Shown here: piece after piece, positions 1 through 5,629 of the stretch
How positions within the stretch are numbered: position 1 is the first letter of the stretch
Layout of the letters: each line of letters opens with the position of its first letter
Source: an uncultured Eubacteriales bacterium
Lineage (GTDB): Bacteria; Bacillota; Clostridia; Christensenellales; Pumilibacteraceae
Assembly (NCBI GenBank): GCA_900553005.1
Contig: USBU01000019.1
Location: forward strand, 1 to 12,601
Direction: 5' to 3'
DNA length: 12,601 nt
The notes under the pieces: model-generated
The model's input: only the letters and a program-made list of their open reading frames with translations
What the model was told of the DNA's origin: nothing
Databases searched by the model: none
Program-made: the position numbers and the translations under genes

Positions 1-637
1 CAAAATCAGGGCGCAAATCGCCGTACCGCACGCTGTCGGGATTAAAATGACACGTAAGTATACCCGCATTTTTGCCTCCGGTGATATCCGACGAAAGACT
101 GTCCCCGACAATGACGGCTGCGGTTTTGTCAAAATCCGGAATCTGCTTAAAACACGCCTCGAAAAAACGTCTATCCGGTTTTACGTAGCCGATTTCTTCC
201 GAAATAAAAATTTTTTTGAAATACCCTCCGATGCCAGCGCTGCGTATCCGTCCGTCCTGTACCCGCGCCGTGCCGTTTGAAACCAGATAAAGCGAATATT
301 TTTTATAAGCTTCCTTAAGAAAATTTTCTGCTCCATCGACAAAATAATGACCGCGCCCCAGCAAATCCTCGTACAGACTTTTAGCTTTCTGCGCAGATAC
401 TTCAACGCCAAGCTCGTCAAACAGAAGCTCGAAGCGCATGACCAGAATCTGCTCTCTGGTGAGCTCGCCCCTTTCCAGCTTTTTCCACATTTCGGCGTTG
501 ATACGGCTGTAAAGGGCAACCGTATCGTCCGCTGGAATTATGCCGAGCCCGGATAGCGCGCCGCGCAACGCTGCCGCCTCCGCCCTTTTGAAATCCAATA
601 TGGTATCGTCAAGATCGAGTAATACGTATTTTATCAA
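1..637 (-). CDS. HAD-superfamily phosphatase, YjjG-like nucleotidase (3' end missing)
   Basis: A haloacid-dehalogenase phosphohydrolase, probably a cytoplasmic nucleoside monophosphate or small phosphoester phosphatase. All four HAD motifs are readable: motif I DLDDT at residues 8-12 (nucleophile Asp8, acid/base Asp10), motif II Ser120 in LVSNGT, motif III Lys153 in VKPD, and motif IV GDSLSSD at 178-184. The helical cap lies between motifs I and II, as in subfamily IA. The ending PDSVRYGDLRPDF resembles the last strand of YjjG-type proteins, so perhaps 10-20 residues are lost beyond base 1. The start is TTG at 637-635: no ATG precedes motif I, the first in-frame ATG (residue 50) would remove the nucleophile, and a weak GCGGGA Shine-Dalgarno lies 5 bases upstream. 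A good promoter lies just upstream, so it is transcribed separately from the oxidoreductase gene. The family is firm; the substrate is not. Confidence 0.88.
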   Translation of the reverse strand, partial: MIKYVLLDLDDTILDFKRAEAAALRGALSGLGIIPADDTVALYSRINAEMWKKLERGELTREQILVMRFELLFDELGVEVSAQKAKSLYEDLLGRGHYFVDGAENFLKEAYKKYSLYLVSNGTARVQDGRIRSAGIGGYFKKIFISEEIGYVKPDRRFFEACFKQIPDFDKTAAVIVGDSLSSDITGGKNAGILTCHFNPDSVRYGDLRPDF

Positions 638-668
638 AATTATCCCGCAATGTATTTTATTTGATAAA

Positions 669-697
669 ACTGTAGCACATTCGGCATAAATTGTCAA
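669..697 (-). promoter_or_regulatory. Sigma-A promoter of the HAD phosphatase gene
   Basis: Reading the minus strand, TTGACA (697-692) is followed after exactly 17 bases by TACAGT (674-669). A TGC immediately before it gives an extended -10. Transcription would start near 662, leaving a leader of about 25 bases before the TTG start. This supports the TTG choice. Seen in sequence; activity is inferred. Confidence 0.7.
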
Positions 698-763
698 TCG
701 CTTACGAACTTATAATCGATCCGGCCTGCCGACATACAATGCGCCTAACTATTAAAATCAAAC

Positions 764-800
764 AAAAAACCGCCGTATCGCATGAAAACAGCGGTTTTTT
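764..800 (-). terminator. Intrinsic terminator after the Gfo/Idh/MocA gene
   Basis: A perfect 10-bp inverted repeat, AAAAAACCGC (764-773) and GCGGTTTTTT (791-800), encloses a 17-base loop. On the minus strand the stem ends in a run of six T followed by more T-rich sequence, about 40 bases after the stop codon of the upstream gene at 843. The stem is symmetric, so it could also work on the plus strand, but no plus-strand gene reads into it. Confidence 0.75.
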
Positions 801-842
801 AACTGATACATATTACGGCTGCCCGGCCACAGCCTTACGTCG

Positions 843-2084
843 TTAAAGCTCTATAAGCCTGCCGCCGTTCAGTCTGGACAGCTCGGCCGCGTAGCTCATT
901 TTATGACTCATAACCGACTTGCTTATATCGGTAAGCGCTTTTCCGCCGTCGCCCGAAACAAGCGACACGAAATCGTCCACAAGACGCGCGTCGCCGCCGC
1001 CGTGTCCTGCCAGCCCCTTGGTCAGCTCCGCGACGTCAATCGTCTCGGCCGGCTCTCCGAACCGGGTAATTTTAATAAGATTCGACTCCATGTCGCCGAC
1101 TATCTCGCCCTCGGTAAGATGAACCTTTATATAGCGCACGCATTTTTCGGAAAACGCCGTCATAGTAAGCTGCACGGTTACTCCGCCGTCGAACAAAAGA
1201 TTTGTGACCTGATGATCCACAACGTTGTTGTCGCATCGGTAAACGCAGCGCGCAAATCTGTTTTTCTCATCCGAAAAGTGCTTTTCCAGCGCAGCCGAGT
1301 CGGCTCCGTCGCCGTAAAAACCGGTAAGCCGCAGAAATCCCTCCGCGCTGCCGCCCTTTGAATAGGCTTTTAAACAATTATAAACGCACTTGTCGCGGCA
1401 TCCGCACTTATAGCAGTAGTCCGCGCTGCCCGCAGGAGCGTTTGTCTCGTTGAAATACTCCAGCGACCCGAATGAAGATACGCTTTTGCAATCCTTTCCG
1501 ATCAAATAACAGAAAATATCCATATCGTGACAGCACTTCTGAAGTATCATGGGAGAGCTTTTGTCAGAATTTCCCCAATTGCCGCGCACGAAAGAATGAG
1601 CCTGATGGAAATACCCCACGTTTTCCGTCTGCGATACGGTAACTACGCGCCCCAGCGCGCCGCTGTCGATTTTATCCTTGATTATATTGTAAAACGGCGA
1701 ATACCTCAGCACGTGGCATACCATAACGCGGCGGCCGAGTCTTGCGGCCAACGCCGCTATTTCCTCGCATTCCTCTTTGGTTTCCGCAATCGGCTTTTCC
1801 AAAAGCAGATGATACCCGAGCTTAAGAGCGCGCACGGCGTATTCGTAATGAGTCCTGTCCATGGTTGAAATTATAAGCGCGTCCGCAAGCTTGCCGGCGG
1901 CAAAAAACTTTTCCGGATCGGAATATAGTTTGTCTGCGGAAATACCGGTGTCGCGCACGGCGTTATCCAGCTTTGCAGCGTCGATATCGCAAACTGCCTC
2001 AAGAGCCTTTTCTCCGCATTTTCTCAATAAATGAACGTATAGGCCTCCGCGCCCGCCGTAACCTATTACCGCATACGTAAACAT
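843..2084 (-). CDS. Gfo/Idh/MocA-family NAD(P)-dependent oxidoreductase
   Basis: A 413-residue cytoplasmic dehydrogenase that would oxidise or reduce a hydroxyl of a sugar, sugar derivative or cyclitol. The N-terminal Rossmann fold begins MFTYAVIGYGGRGG (glycine-rich dinucleotide loop, residues 7-14). The family EKP motif is at 96-98, with Lys97 the usual catalytic lysine, and VLRYSPFY is at 125-132. His186 in CCHDMD is the likely second catalytic residue, at the start of the substrate domain. A cysteine cluster (Cys224, 227, 229, 233, 237) sits in the C-terminal domain. The start at 2084 is preferred over an in-frame ATG 28 codons upstream: GGAGGG lies 8 bases before 2084, the protein then starts directly with the first Rossmann strand, and the upstream stretch holds the promoter. 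It lies downstream of the rhamnosidase on the same strand but has its own promoter. The substrate cannot be predicted from sequence alone. Confidence 0.9.
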   Translation of the reverse strand: MFTYAVIGYGGRGGLYVHLLRKCGEKALEAVCDIDAAKLDNAVRDTGISADKLYSDPEKFFAAGKLADALIISTMDRTHYEYAVRALKLGYHLLLEKPIAETKEECEEIAALAARLGRRVMVCHVLRYSPFYNIIKDKIDSGALGRVVTVSQTENVGYFHQAHSFVRGNWGNSDKSSPMILQKCCHDMDIFCYLIGKDCKSVSSFGSLEYFNETNAPAGSADYCYKCGCRDKCVYNCLKAYSKGGSAEGFLRLTGFYGDGADSAALEKHFSDEKNRFARCVYRCDNNVVDHQVTNLLFDGGVTVQLTMTAFSEKCVRYIKVHLTEGEIVGDMESNLIKITRFGEPAETIDVAELTKGLAGHGGGDARLVDDFVSLVSGDGGKALTDISKSVMSHKMSYAAELSRLNGGRLIEL

Positions 2085-2092
2085 CTTATCAT

Positions 2093-2098
2093 CCCTCC
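2093..2098 (-). promoter_or_regulatory. Ribosome binding site fixing the Gfo/Idh start at 2084
   Basis: GGAGGG on the minus strand ends 8 bases before the ATG at 2084-2082. It decides against the longer reading frame that opens at 2168, which has no comparable site and would run across the promoter. Confidence 0.8.
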
Positions 2099-2114
2099 GC
2101 AACCAATTTTTAAT

Positions 2115-2142
2115 ATTATAACATAAAAACAATCGTTTGCAA
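2115..2142 (-). promoter_or_regulatory. Promoter of the Gfo/Idh/MocA gene with an operator-like palindrome at -35
   Basis: On the minus strand a consensus TATAAT (2120-2115) is preceded by TGT, an extended -10. A weak -35, TTGCAA (2142-2137), lies 16 bases upstream. The -35 sits inside the perfect 10-bp palindrome GTTTGCAAAC (2135-2144). It also abuts AAACGATT, which matches the AANCGNTT core typical of LacI-family operators. The start point would be near 2108, giving a leader of about 24 bases. Confidence 0.6.
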
Positions 2143-2160
2143 ACCTCTCCCCGAAATCTT

Positions 2161-2197
2161 TTTAACACAAAAAGACTTCCGGTTTACACAAAAAGAC
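2161..2197. repeat. Pair of 15-16-base direct repeats upstream of the Gfo/Idh promoter
   Basis: TTTAACACAAAAAGAC (2161-2176) and TTTACACAAAAAGAC (2183-2197) differ by one inserted A. They start 22 bases apart, about two helical turns. They lie roughly 20-55 bases upstream of the -35 of the Gfo/Idh gene. The distal copy overlaps the T-run of the rhamnosidase terminator. They may be activator half-sites or a duplicated T-tract. Confidence 0.55.
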
Positions 2198-2224
2198 AGC
2201 GGCACGTTTACCGGCCGCCGTCTT
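2190..2224 (-). terminator. Intrinsic terminator after the rhamnosidase gene
   Basis: On the minus strand AAGACGGCGGC (2224-2214) pairs with GCCGCTGTCTT (2203-2193) around a 10-base loop. The 11-bp stem has one G-U pair and is followed by a T-run. It begins 29 bases after the rhamnosidase stop codon. It should limit, not necessarily abolish, read-through into the Gfo/Idh gene. Confidence 0.72.
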
Positions 2225-2252
2225 ATAAATATTCATGCTTACGTCATGGCAA

Positions 2253-4484
2253 CTACGCCTTTAAAATCCACTCTCCGTCCTTAAGTTCTGCAGACGAATA
2301 AGCCGAAAAGTCGTATACCGCCTCAGCTCCTTCCGGCATATCTATTTTATACCTGGCTATGCCGTCCTTCACCTTCCACGAAGCCTTGATTTTTCCGAAA
2401 GCGCAGTCGTAGCTGCCCTCGGCATGAGTAAGCCTGCCCGAAAAATCGACGAACGGTTTTACCTTTATCTTTTTAAATCCGGGCGCTTCCTCGGACGGAC
2501 AGATACCCAAGGAGTATTTGAACATCCATTCGCAGCACGAGCCTAAGGAATAATGATTAAACGAATTCATTCTTACGTCGCCAAAGCCGTGCTCTATCGT
2601 ATAGCTGTTCCAGCGCTCCCATACGGTAGTTGCGCCGTTTACGACGCTGTAGCCCCAGGACGGATATGTCGTATTGGTCAAAAGTTTATATGCCAAAGCG
2701 CTTTCGCCAAGCTCGCACAGCACAGGAAGAAGAAATTTTACGCCTAAAAAGCCTGTGGTCAGATGGTCGGAGGCCTCGTGAATTTTTCTTAATAGATTTT
2801 CCTTGATTTCAGCTTTATCCATTACGCCGAACGCATACGCAAGAAGGTAAGCCGTCTGCGTATCGCTTTTAATCACGTTGTCCGCCCCCACAAACGCAGC
2901 GCGGAAAGCCTTGACTATGTCGCCGTAAAGCGAGTAATACTCGTCCGCCTGAAGGTCGCCTAAAGCGCTGCAGGCCTTAGCCGTCAACAGCGTCGAATAC
3001 GCAAAATAAAGCGTGGACAATACCGAATGATCGGTTTCGGCATTGACGTTCAGCCAATCGCCGTAGTTATCCCACTCGGGACGGATAAGCCCGTCGCTGT
3101 TTTCGCGGCAGTAACCCACAAAAGCCTTCATTGCGCCGATATTATCGTACAGCGTCTGTTTGTCTCCGTACATCAGATAATGCTCGTATGGGATAACGGT
3201 TATCACGTCGGCCCAGCCGGCGCTGAGACGGCCTACCTCCGCAAAATAATCGCTGTGATGCGGCACGTGCGGCGCTATGCCGCCTACCGCTCCGCTGCCG
3301 AATTGCGAATCCCTTACGTCGCACAGATATTTTTCGTAAAAGGCCTTGCAATCCATATTATACATTGCGCTGCCCACAAATATCTGCGCGTCGCCCGTCC
3401 AGCCGAGACGCTCGTCGCGCTGCGGACAGTCCGTGGGAACATTGAGGAAATTGCCGCGCTGTCCCCAAACAATATTTGAATACAGCTTATTTACCACCTC
3501 GTCGGAGCAGGAAAACTCGCCCGTCTTTTTAAGGTCGGAATACATCACCTCGCCCTTTAAATCGAATATTTCGGCATTCCCTATGATCTCTAACGACATA
3601 TATCTGAAGCCGTGAAAGGTAAACAGCGGCCGGAATTTTTCGACGCTGCCGCCGGCAAGCACATAAGTGTCGGTAGCCTCGGCCTTGCGCAGATTATCCG
3701 TATATACCGTACCGTCCGGATTGAGCATTTCGCCGTATTTAAAAATCAGTTTTGCTCCGCTTTCGCCCTTTACAGAGGCCGAAACGACGCCGACCATATT
3801 CTGTTTGAAATCGTAAACAAGCCGACCGTTTTTATCCGCGTACATAAATTCAGGCGTAAGCGTATGCTTAACCGTCGTTATAGGCGCCCTTTGCACGTCG
3901 ATAAGGCGGTTATGGCCTTTTTCAAGACTGTAAACCCCGCTCCAACAGCTATCGTCATAGCCGTAAACGGAAAAGTCGCCCGGATCCAGCCTGTGGTCGA
4001 TATACTCGCCCATATAGTTGTCGGTGCGCAGAATTTCGCCCTTAGCGGCCTTCCAGCTGCCGTCCGTTACGACAAAATCCTTTTTGCCGTCCTCATATTC
4101 GATTTCAAGCTGAGCCATAACGAAAATACGATCGCAGTAATTGCACCTTTCCATTCGGTTGCCCATATAACCCACGGCCCAGCCGTCGCCGGCAATAATA
4201 CCGATGGCGTTGTCCTTTTCAATCAGTCCCGTAACGTCAAGACTGACGGACGGCATGCGCTTGCGGTAATCGGTCCAGCCCGGCGACATGTAATCTTCGG
4301 CCGCTGGCTTACCGTTTATGTAAGCCTTTAACACTCCCATCGCGCTAAGCACGAGCTCGGCTCTTTTTATTTTGCCCGCGGTATGAAATTCCTTGCGGAA
4401 ATACGGCGCGGGATTGCCGTACTTTGAATGCTCGTCCTTTCTATCCCCGGTCTCGAAATTGATCCATTCCGCTTTTATAAGCAT
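2253..4484 (-). CDS. Alpha-L-rhamnosidase, GH78 family, cytoplasmic
   Basis: A 743-residue glycoside hydrolase that removes terminal alpha-L-rhamnose from glycosides by inversion. The N-terminal beta-sandwich (about 1-150, with VLKAYINGKP and SPGWTDYRKR) resembles the bacterial rhamnosidase N-terminal domain. A second beta domain follows to about 315. The (alpha/alpha)6 catalytic barrel starts near 320, and a C-terminal beta domain begins near 665. The GH78 hallmark DCPQRDERLGWTGD occupies 352-365, with Glu358 the likely general acid. TTVWERW at 619-625 places the likely catalytic base at Glu623. NSFNHYSLGS follows at 640. There is no signal peptide, so the enzyme acts on imported glycosides. 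It is shorter than many GH78 enzymes (often 900 residues or more) and lacks an extra N-terminal carbohydrate-binding module. The AAGGAG site is 12 bases from the ATG, rather far, but no better start exists. The preceding gene is an AraC-type regulator. Confidence 0.94.
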   Translation of the reverse strand: MLIKAEWINFETGDRKDEHSKYGNPAPYFRKEFHTAGKIKRAELVLSAMGVLKAYINGKPAAEDYMSPGWTDYRKRMPSVSLDVTGLIEKDNAIGIIAGDGWAVGYMGNRMERCNYCDRIFVMAQLEIEYEDGKKDFVVTDGSWKAAKGEILRTDNYMGEYIDHRLDPGDFSVYGYDDSCWSGVYSLEKGHNRLIDVQRAPITTVKHTLTPEFMYADKNGRLVYDFKQNMVGVVSASVKGESGAKLIFKYGEMLNPDGTVYTDNLRKAEATDTYVLAGGSVEKFRPLFTFHGFRYMSLEIIGNAEIFDLKGEVMYSDLKKTGEFSCSDEVVNKLYSNIVWGQRGNFLNVPTDCPQRDERLGWTGDAQIFVGSAMYNMDCKAFYEKYLCDVRDSQFGSGAVGGIAPHVPHHSDYFAEVGRLSAGWADVITVIPYEHYLMYGDKQTLYDNIGAMKAFVGYCRENSDGLIRPEWDNYGDWLNVNAETDHSVLSTLYFAYSTLLTAKACSALGDLQADEYYSLYGDIVKAFRAAFVGADNVIKSDTQTAYLLAYAFGVMDKAEIKENLLRKIHEASDHLTTGFLGVKFLLPVLCELGESALAYKLLTNTTYPSWGYSVVNGATTVWERWNSYTIEHGFGDVRMNSFNHYSLGSCCEWMFKYSLGICPSEEAPGFKKIKVKPFVDFSGRLTHAEGSYDCAFGKIKASWKVKDGIARYKIDMPEGAEAVYDFSAYSSAELKDGEWILKA

Positions 4485-4502
4485 ACGATTTAAACTCTCC
4501 TT

Positions 4503-4524
4503 ATATCGTTTATATTAACGATAT
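4503..4524. promoter_or_regulatory. 22-bp perfect inverted repeat, candidate operator for the rhamnosidase
   Basis: ATATCGTT (4503-4510) and AACGATAT (4517-4524) are perfect 8-bp arms around a 6-base A/T spacer. The repeat overlaps the downstream edge of the -10 box and spans the predicted transcription start of the rhamnosidase gene. That is a classic position for a repressor. The binding protein is unknown. Confidence 0.6.
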
Positions 4525-4552
4525 TTTACCATCGCAGGCGGTAATTAAGCAA
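4523..4552 (-). promoter_or_regulatory. Promoter of the rhamnosidase gene
   Basis: On the minus strand TAAAAT (4528-4523) is preceded by TGG, an extended -10. TTGCTT (4552-4547) lies 18 bases upstream as a weak -35. A weak -35 with an extended -10 suits a promoter that needs an activator, and an AraC-type regulator gene lies directly upstream. The leader is about 31 bases. No terminator separates the regulator from this gene, so some read-through is possible. Confidence 0.55.
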
Positions 4553-4581
4553 TGGGATTTTTTGCCGTATTAGTAGGGTTT

Positions 4582-5445
4582 TCAAGGTTTCAGCTTTTTC
4601 TGGCGGTATTCTCCCGGCGTCATGCCGAAGGATTTGTAAAACAGCTCGTAAAAATGCTTTTTGTCCGAATAGCCTACCTCCGACATAATCTGCTCTACCG
4701 GGCGGGCGGTGCCGACAAGAAGTTCGGCCGCCGTTTCGATTTTCTTTTCCTGAATAAATTTGACGAGAGATCTGTTAGTATGCTGTTTAAAAAGCCGGCT
4801 AAGATACGAGGGCGAAAAAAACATAGCCTGAGAAATCTCGGACACGCTTAACGACTTTGTATCGTGTCCCGAGATATAGTCGATTACCTCTCCGACGAGC
4901 CGACGCTGGAAGGACGGCAGCGGAGCGCGAGCGTTTAATGCGCATAGCCTGAACATTTTTATAAGCACGGCGGTAAGCAGAGAACGGATAACTTTAAGAT
5001 AGCCCTCGGCCTTTTCCTCCTGCTCGCGCACCATGGAAAGAATATAACTCCGTATTTCCGAGGTATCGGCGTTTTGCAGACATAAGTAACCCTTAGCGCC
5101 CTTCTCCTCGGCATAGCCGCTGAAAAACATATCGTAAGCAAGCTCTATAAAATTTTCGGCGGTTATAACGCGCGTAAGAAATTCGGGATAAAAAAGACAG
5201 TTGCAAAGCGTAAACTTTTCATTGCCCTCGGCAACGTATTCGTGCTCTACCCCCAGGTCAATAATAAACATATCGCCGGCGCTTACGTCCATAGACTCAT
5301 CTCCGACAATGTGCCTGCCCCTGCCGTCCAGGACATAGGTAAGCTCCACGAACTCATGGGAATGCCGGGCGGACGTGCCGTGCGTGTAAAGCTTTACCGA
5401 TACGCCCTCCTCTTCCTGAATTAATTTGTTTTTACGATACTGCAT
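4582..5445 (-). CDS. AraC/XylS-family transcriptional regulator with N-terminal cupin
   Basis: A 287-residue DNA-binding regulator, probably the local regulator of the rhamnosidase block. Residues 1 to about 95 form a cupin-type sugar-sensing domain, with HSHEFVELTYVLDGRG at 28-43 and SAGDMFIIDLGVEHEY at 55-70. A helical linker follows to about 185. The C-terminal double helix-turn-helix covers roughly 186-287. The first HTH is around SVSEISQAMFFSPSYLSRLFK and the second around IMSEVGYSDKKHFYELFYKSFG, ending in the typical TPGEYR at 276-281. This is the normal length for the class. AAGGA lies 7 bases before the ATG. The gene is transcribed away from the FAD oxidoreductase and towards the rhamnosidase. 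Its promoter faces and overlaps that of the FAD gene, so one regulator could control both. The effector is likely a sugar, rhamnose being a guess from the neighbour. Confidence 0.93.
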   Translation of the reverse strand: MQYRKNKLIQEEEGVSVKLYTHGTSARHSHEFVELTYVLDGRGRHIVGDESMDVSAGDMFIIDLGVEHEYVAEGNEKFTLCNCLFYPEFLTRVITAENFIELAYDMFFSGYAEEKGAKGYLCLQNADTSEIRSYILSMVREQEEKAEGYLKVIRSLLTAVLIKMFRLCALNARAPLPSFQRRLVGEVIDYISGHDTKSLSVSEISQAMFFSPSYLSRLFKQHTNRSLVKFIQEKKIETAAELLVGTARPVEQIMSEVGYSDKKHFYELFYKSFGMTPGEYRQKKLKP

Positions 5446-5503
5446 GTCTCTTTCCTTATATTTCTCCGCAAGGCTTTAACTGCTCAAAAGCGGATTTTTT
5501 CGC

Positions 5504-5532
5504 TTTACACAACGCGCGTAACGCGGTATAAT
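5504..5532 (+). promoter_or_regulatory. Promoter of the FAD-dependent oxidoreductase gene
   Basis: TTTACA (5504-5509), a 17-base spacer and a perfect TATAAT (5527-5532). The spacer holds AACGCG twice in direct order (5511-5516 and 5520-5525), the second within CGCG-TAA-CGCG (5515-5525), which looks like an operator. Transcription would start near 5539, leaving a leader of about 91 bases before the ATG at 5630. Confidence 0.68.
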
Positions 5533-5535
5533 TAT

Positions 5536-5548
5536 CATGAATATCATG
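5536..5548. repeat. Small inverted repeat between the two facing promoters
   Basis: CATGA-ATA-TCATG is a perfect 5-bp inverted repeat with a 3-base centre. Read another way it is a direct repeat of ATCATG (5534-5539 and 5543-5548). It covers the predicted start points of both facing promoters and is a candidate regulator site. Confidence 0.4.
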
Positions 5549-5560
5549 TTTTATACGAAT

Positions 5561-5589
5561 ATTATAGCACACTGAAATCCGAAACACAA
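5561..5589 (-). promoter_or_regulatory. Promoter of the AraC-family regulator gene
   Basis: On the minus strand TATAAT (5566-5561) preceded by TGC is an extended -10. TTGTGT (5589-5584) lies 17 bases upstream as a weak -35. The start point would be near 5554, with a leader of about 108 bases that crosses the whole FAD-gene promoter. The two promoters therefore face each other and overlap. Confidence 0.62.
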
Positions 5590-5629
5590 TTTTTAAAACG
5601 CTTTAATCGAAAAATAAAGGAGAACGGAC

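Noticed and set aside
181..519. Minus-strand frame of 112 codons at the left edge
   Set aside because: It lies in another frame of the HAD phosphatase, whose four motifs are intact in the frame starting at TTG 637.
818..838. Small hairpin GGCTG...CAGCC just after the Gfo/Idh stop
   Set aside because: The 5-bp stem has no T-run; the 10-bp stem at 764-800 is the better terminator.
2085..2168. 28-codon N-terminal extension of the Gfo/Idh protein
   Set aside because: It has no ribosome site, crosses the promoter, and is not part of the Rossmann fold. The GGAGGG site and family alignment favour 2084.
3612..4331. 239-codon plus-strand open frame inside the rhamnosidase
   Set aside because: It is antisense to a clear GH78 gene with no ribosome site or recognisable motif, and arises from the base composition of the real gene.
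5484..5506. AAAGCG/CGCTTT hairpin in the AraC leader as a possible attenuator or riboswitch
   Set aside because: A 6-bp stem with an A-rich loop and no matching alternative structure or leader peptide is too weak to call.
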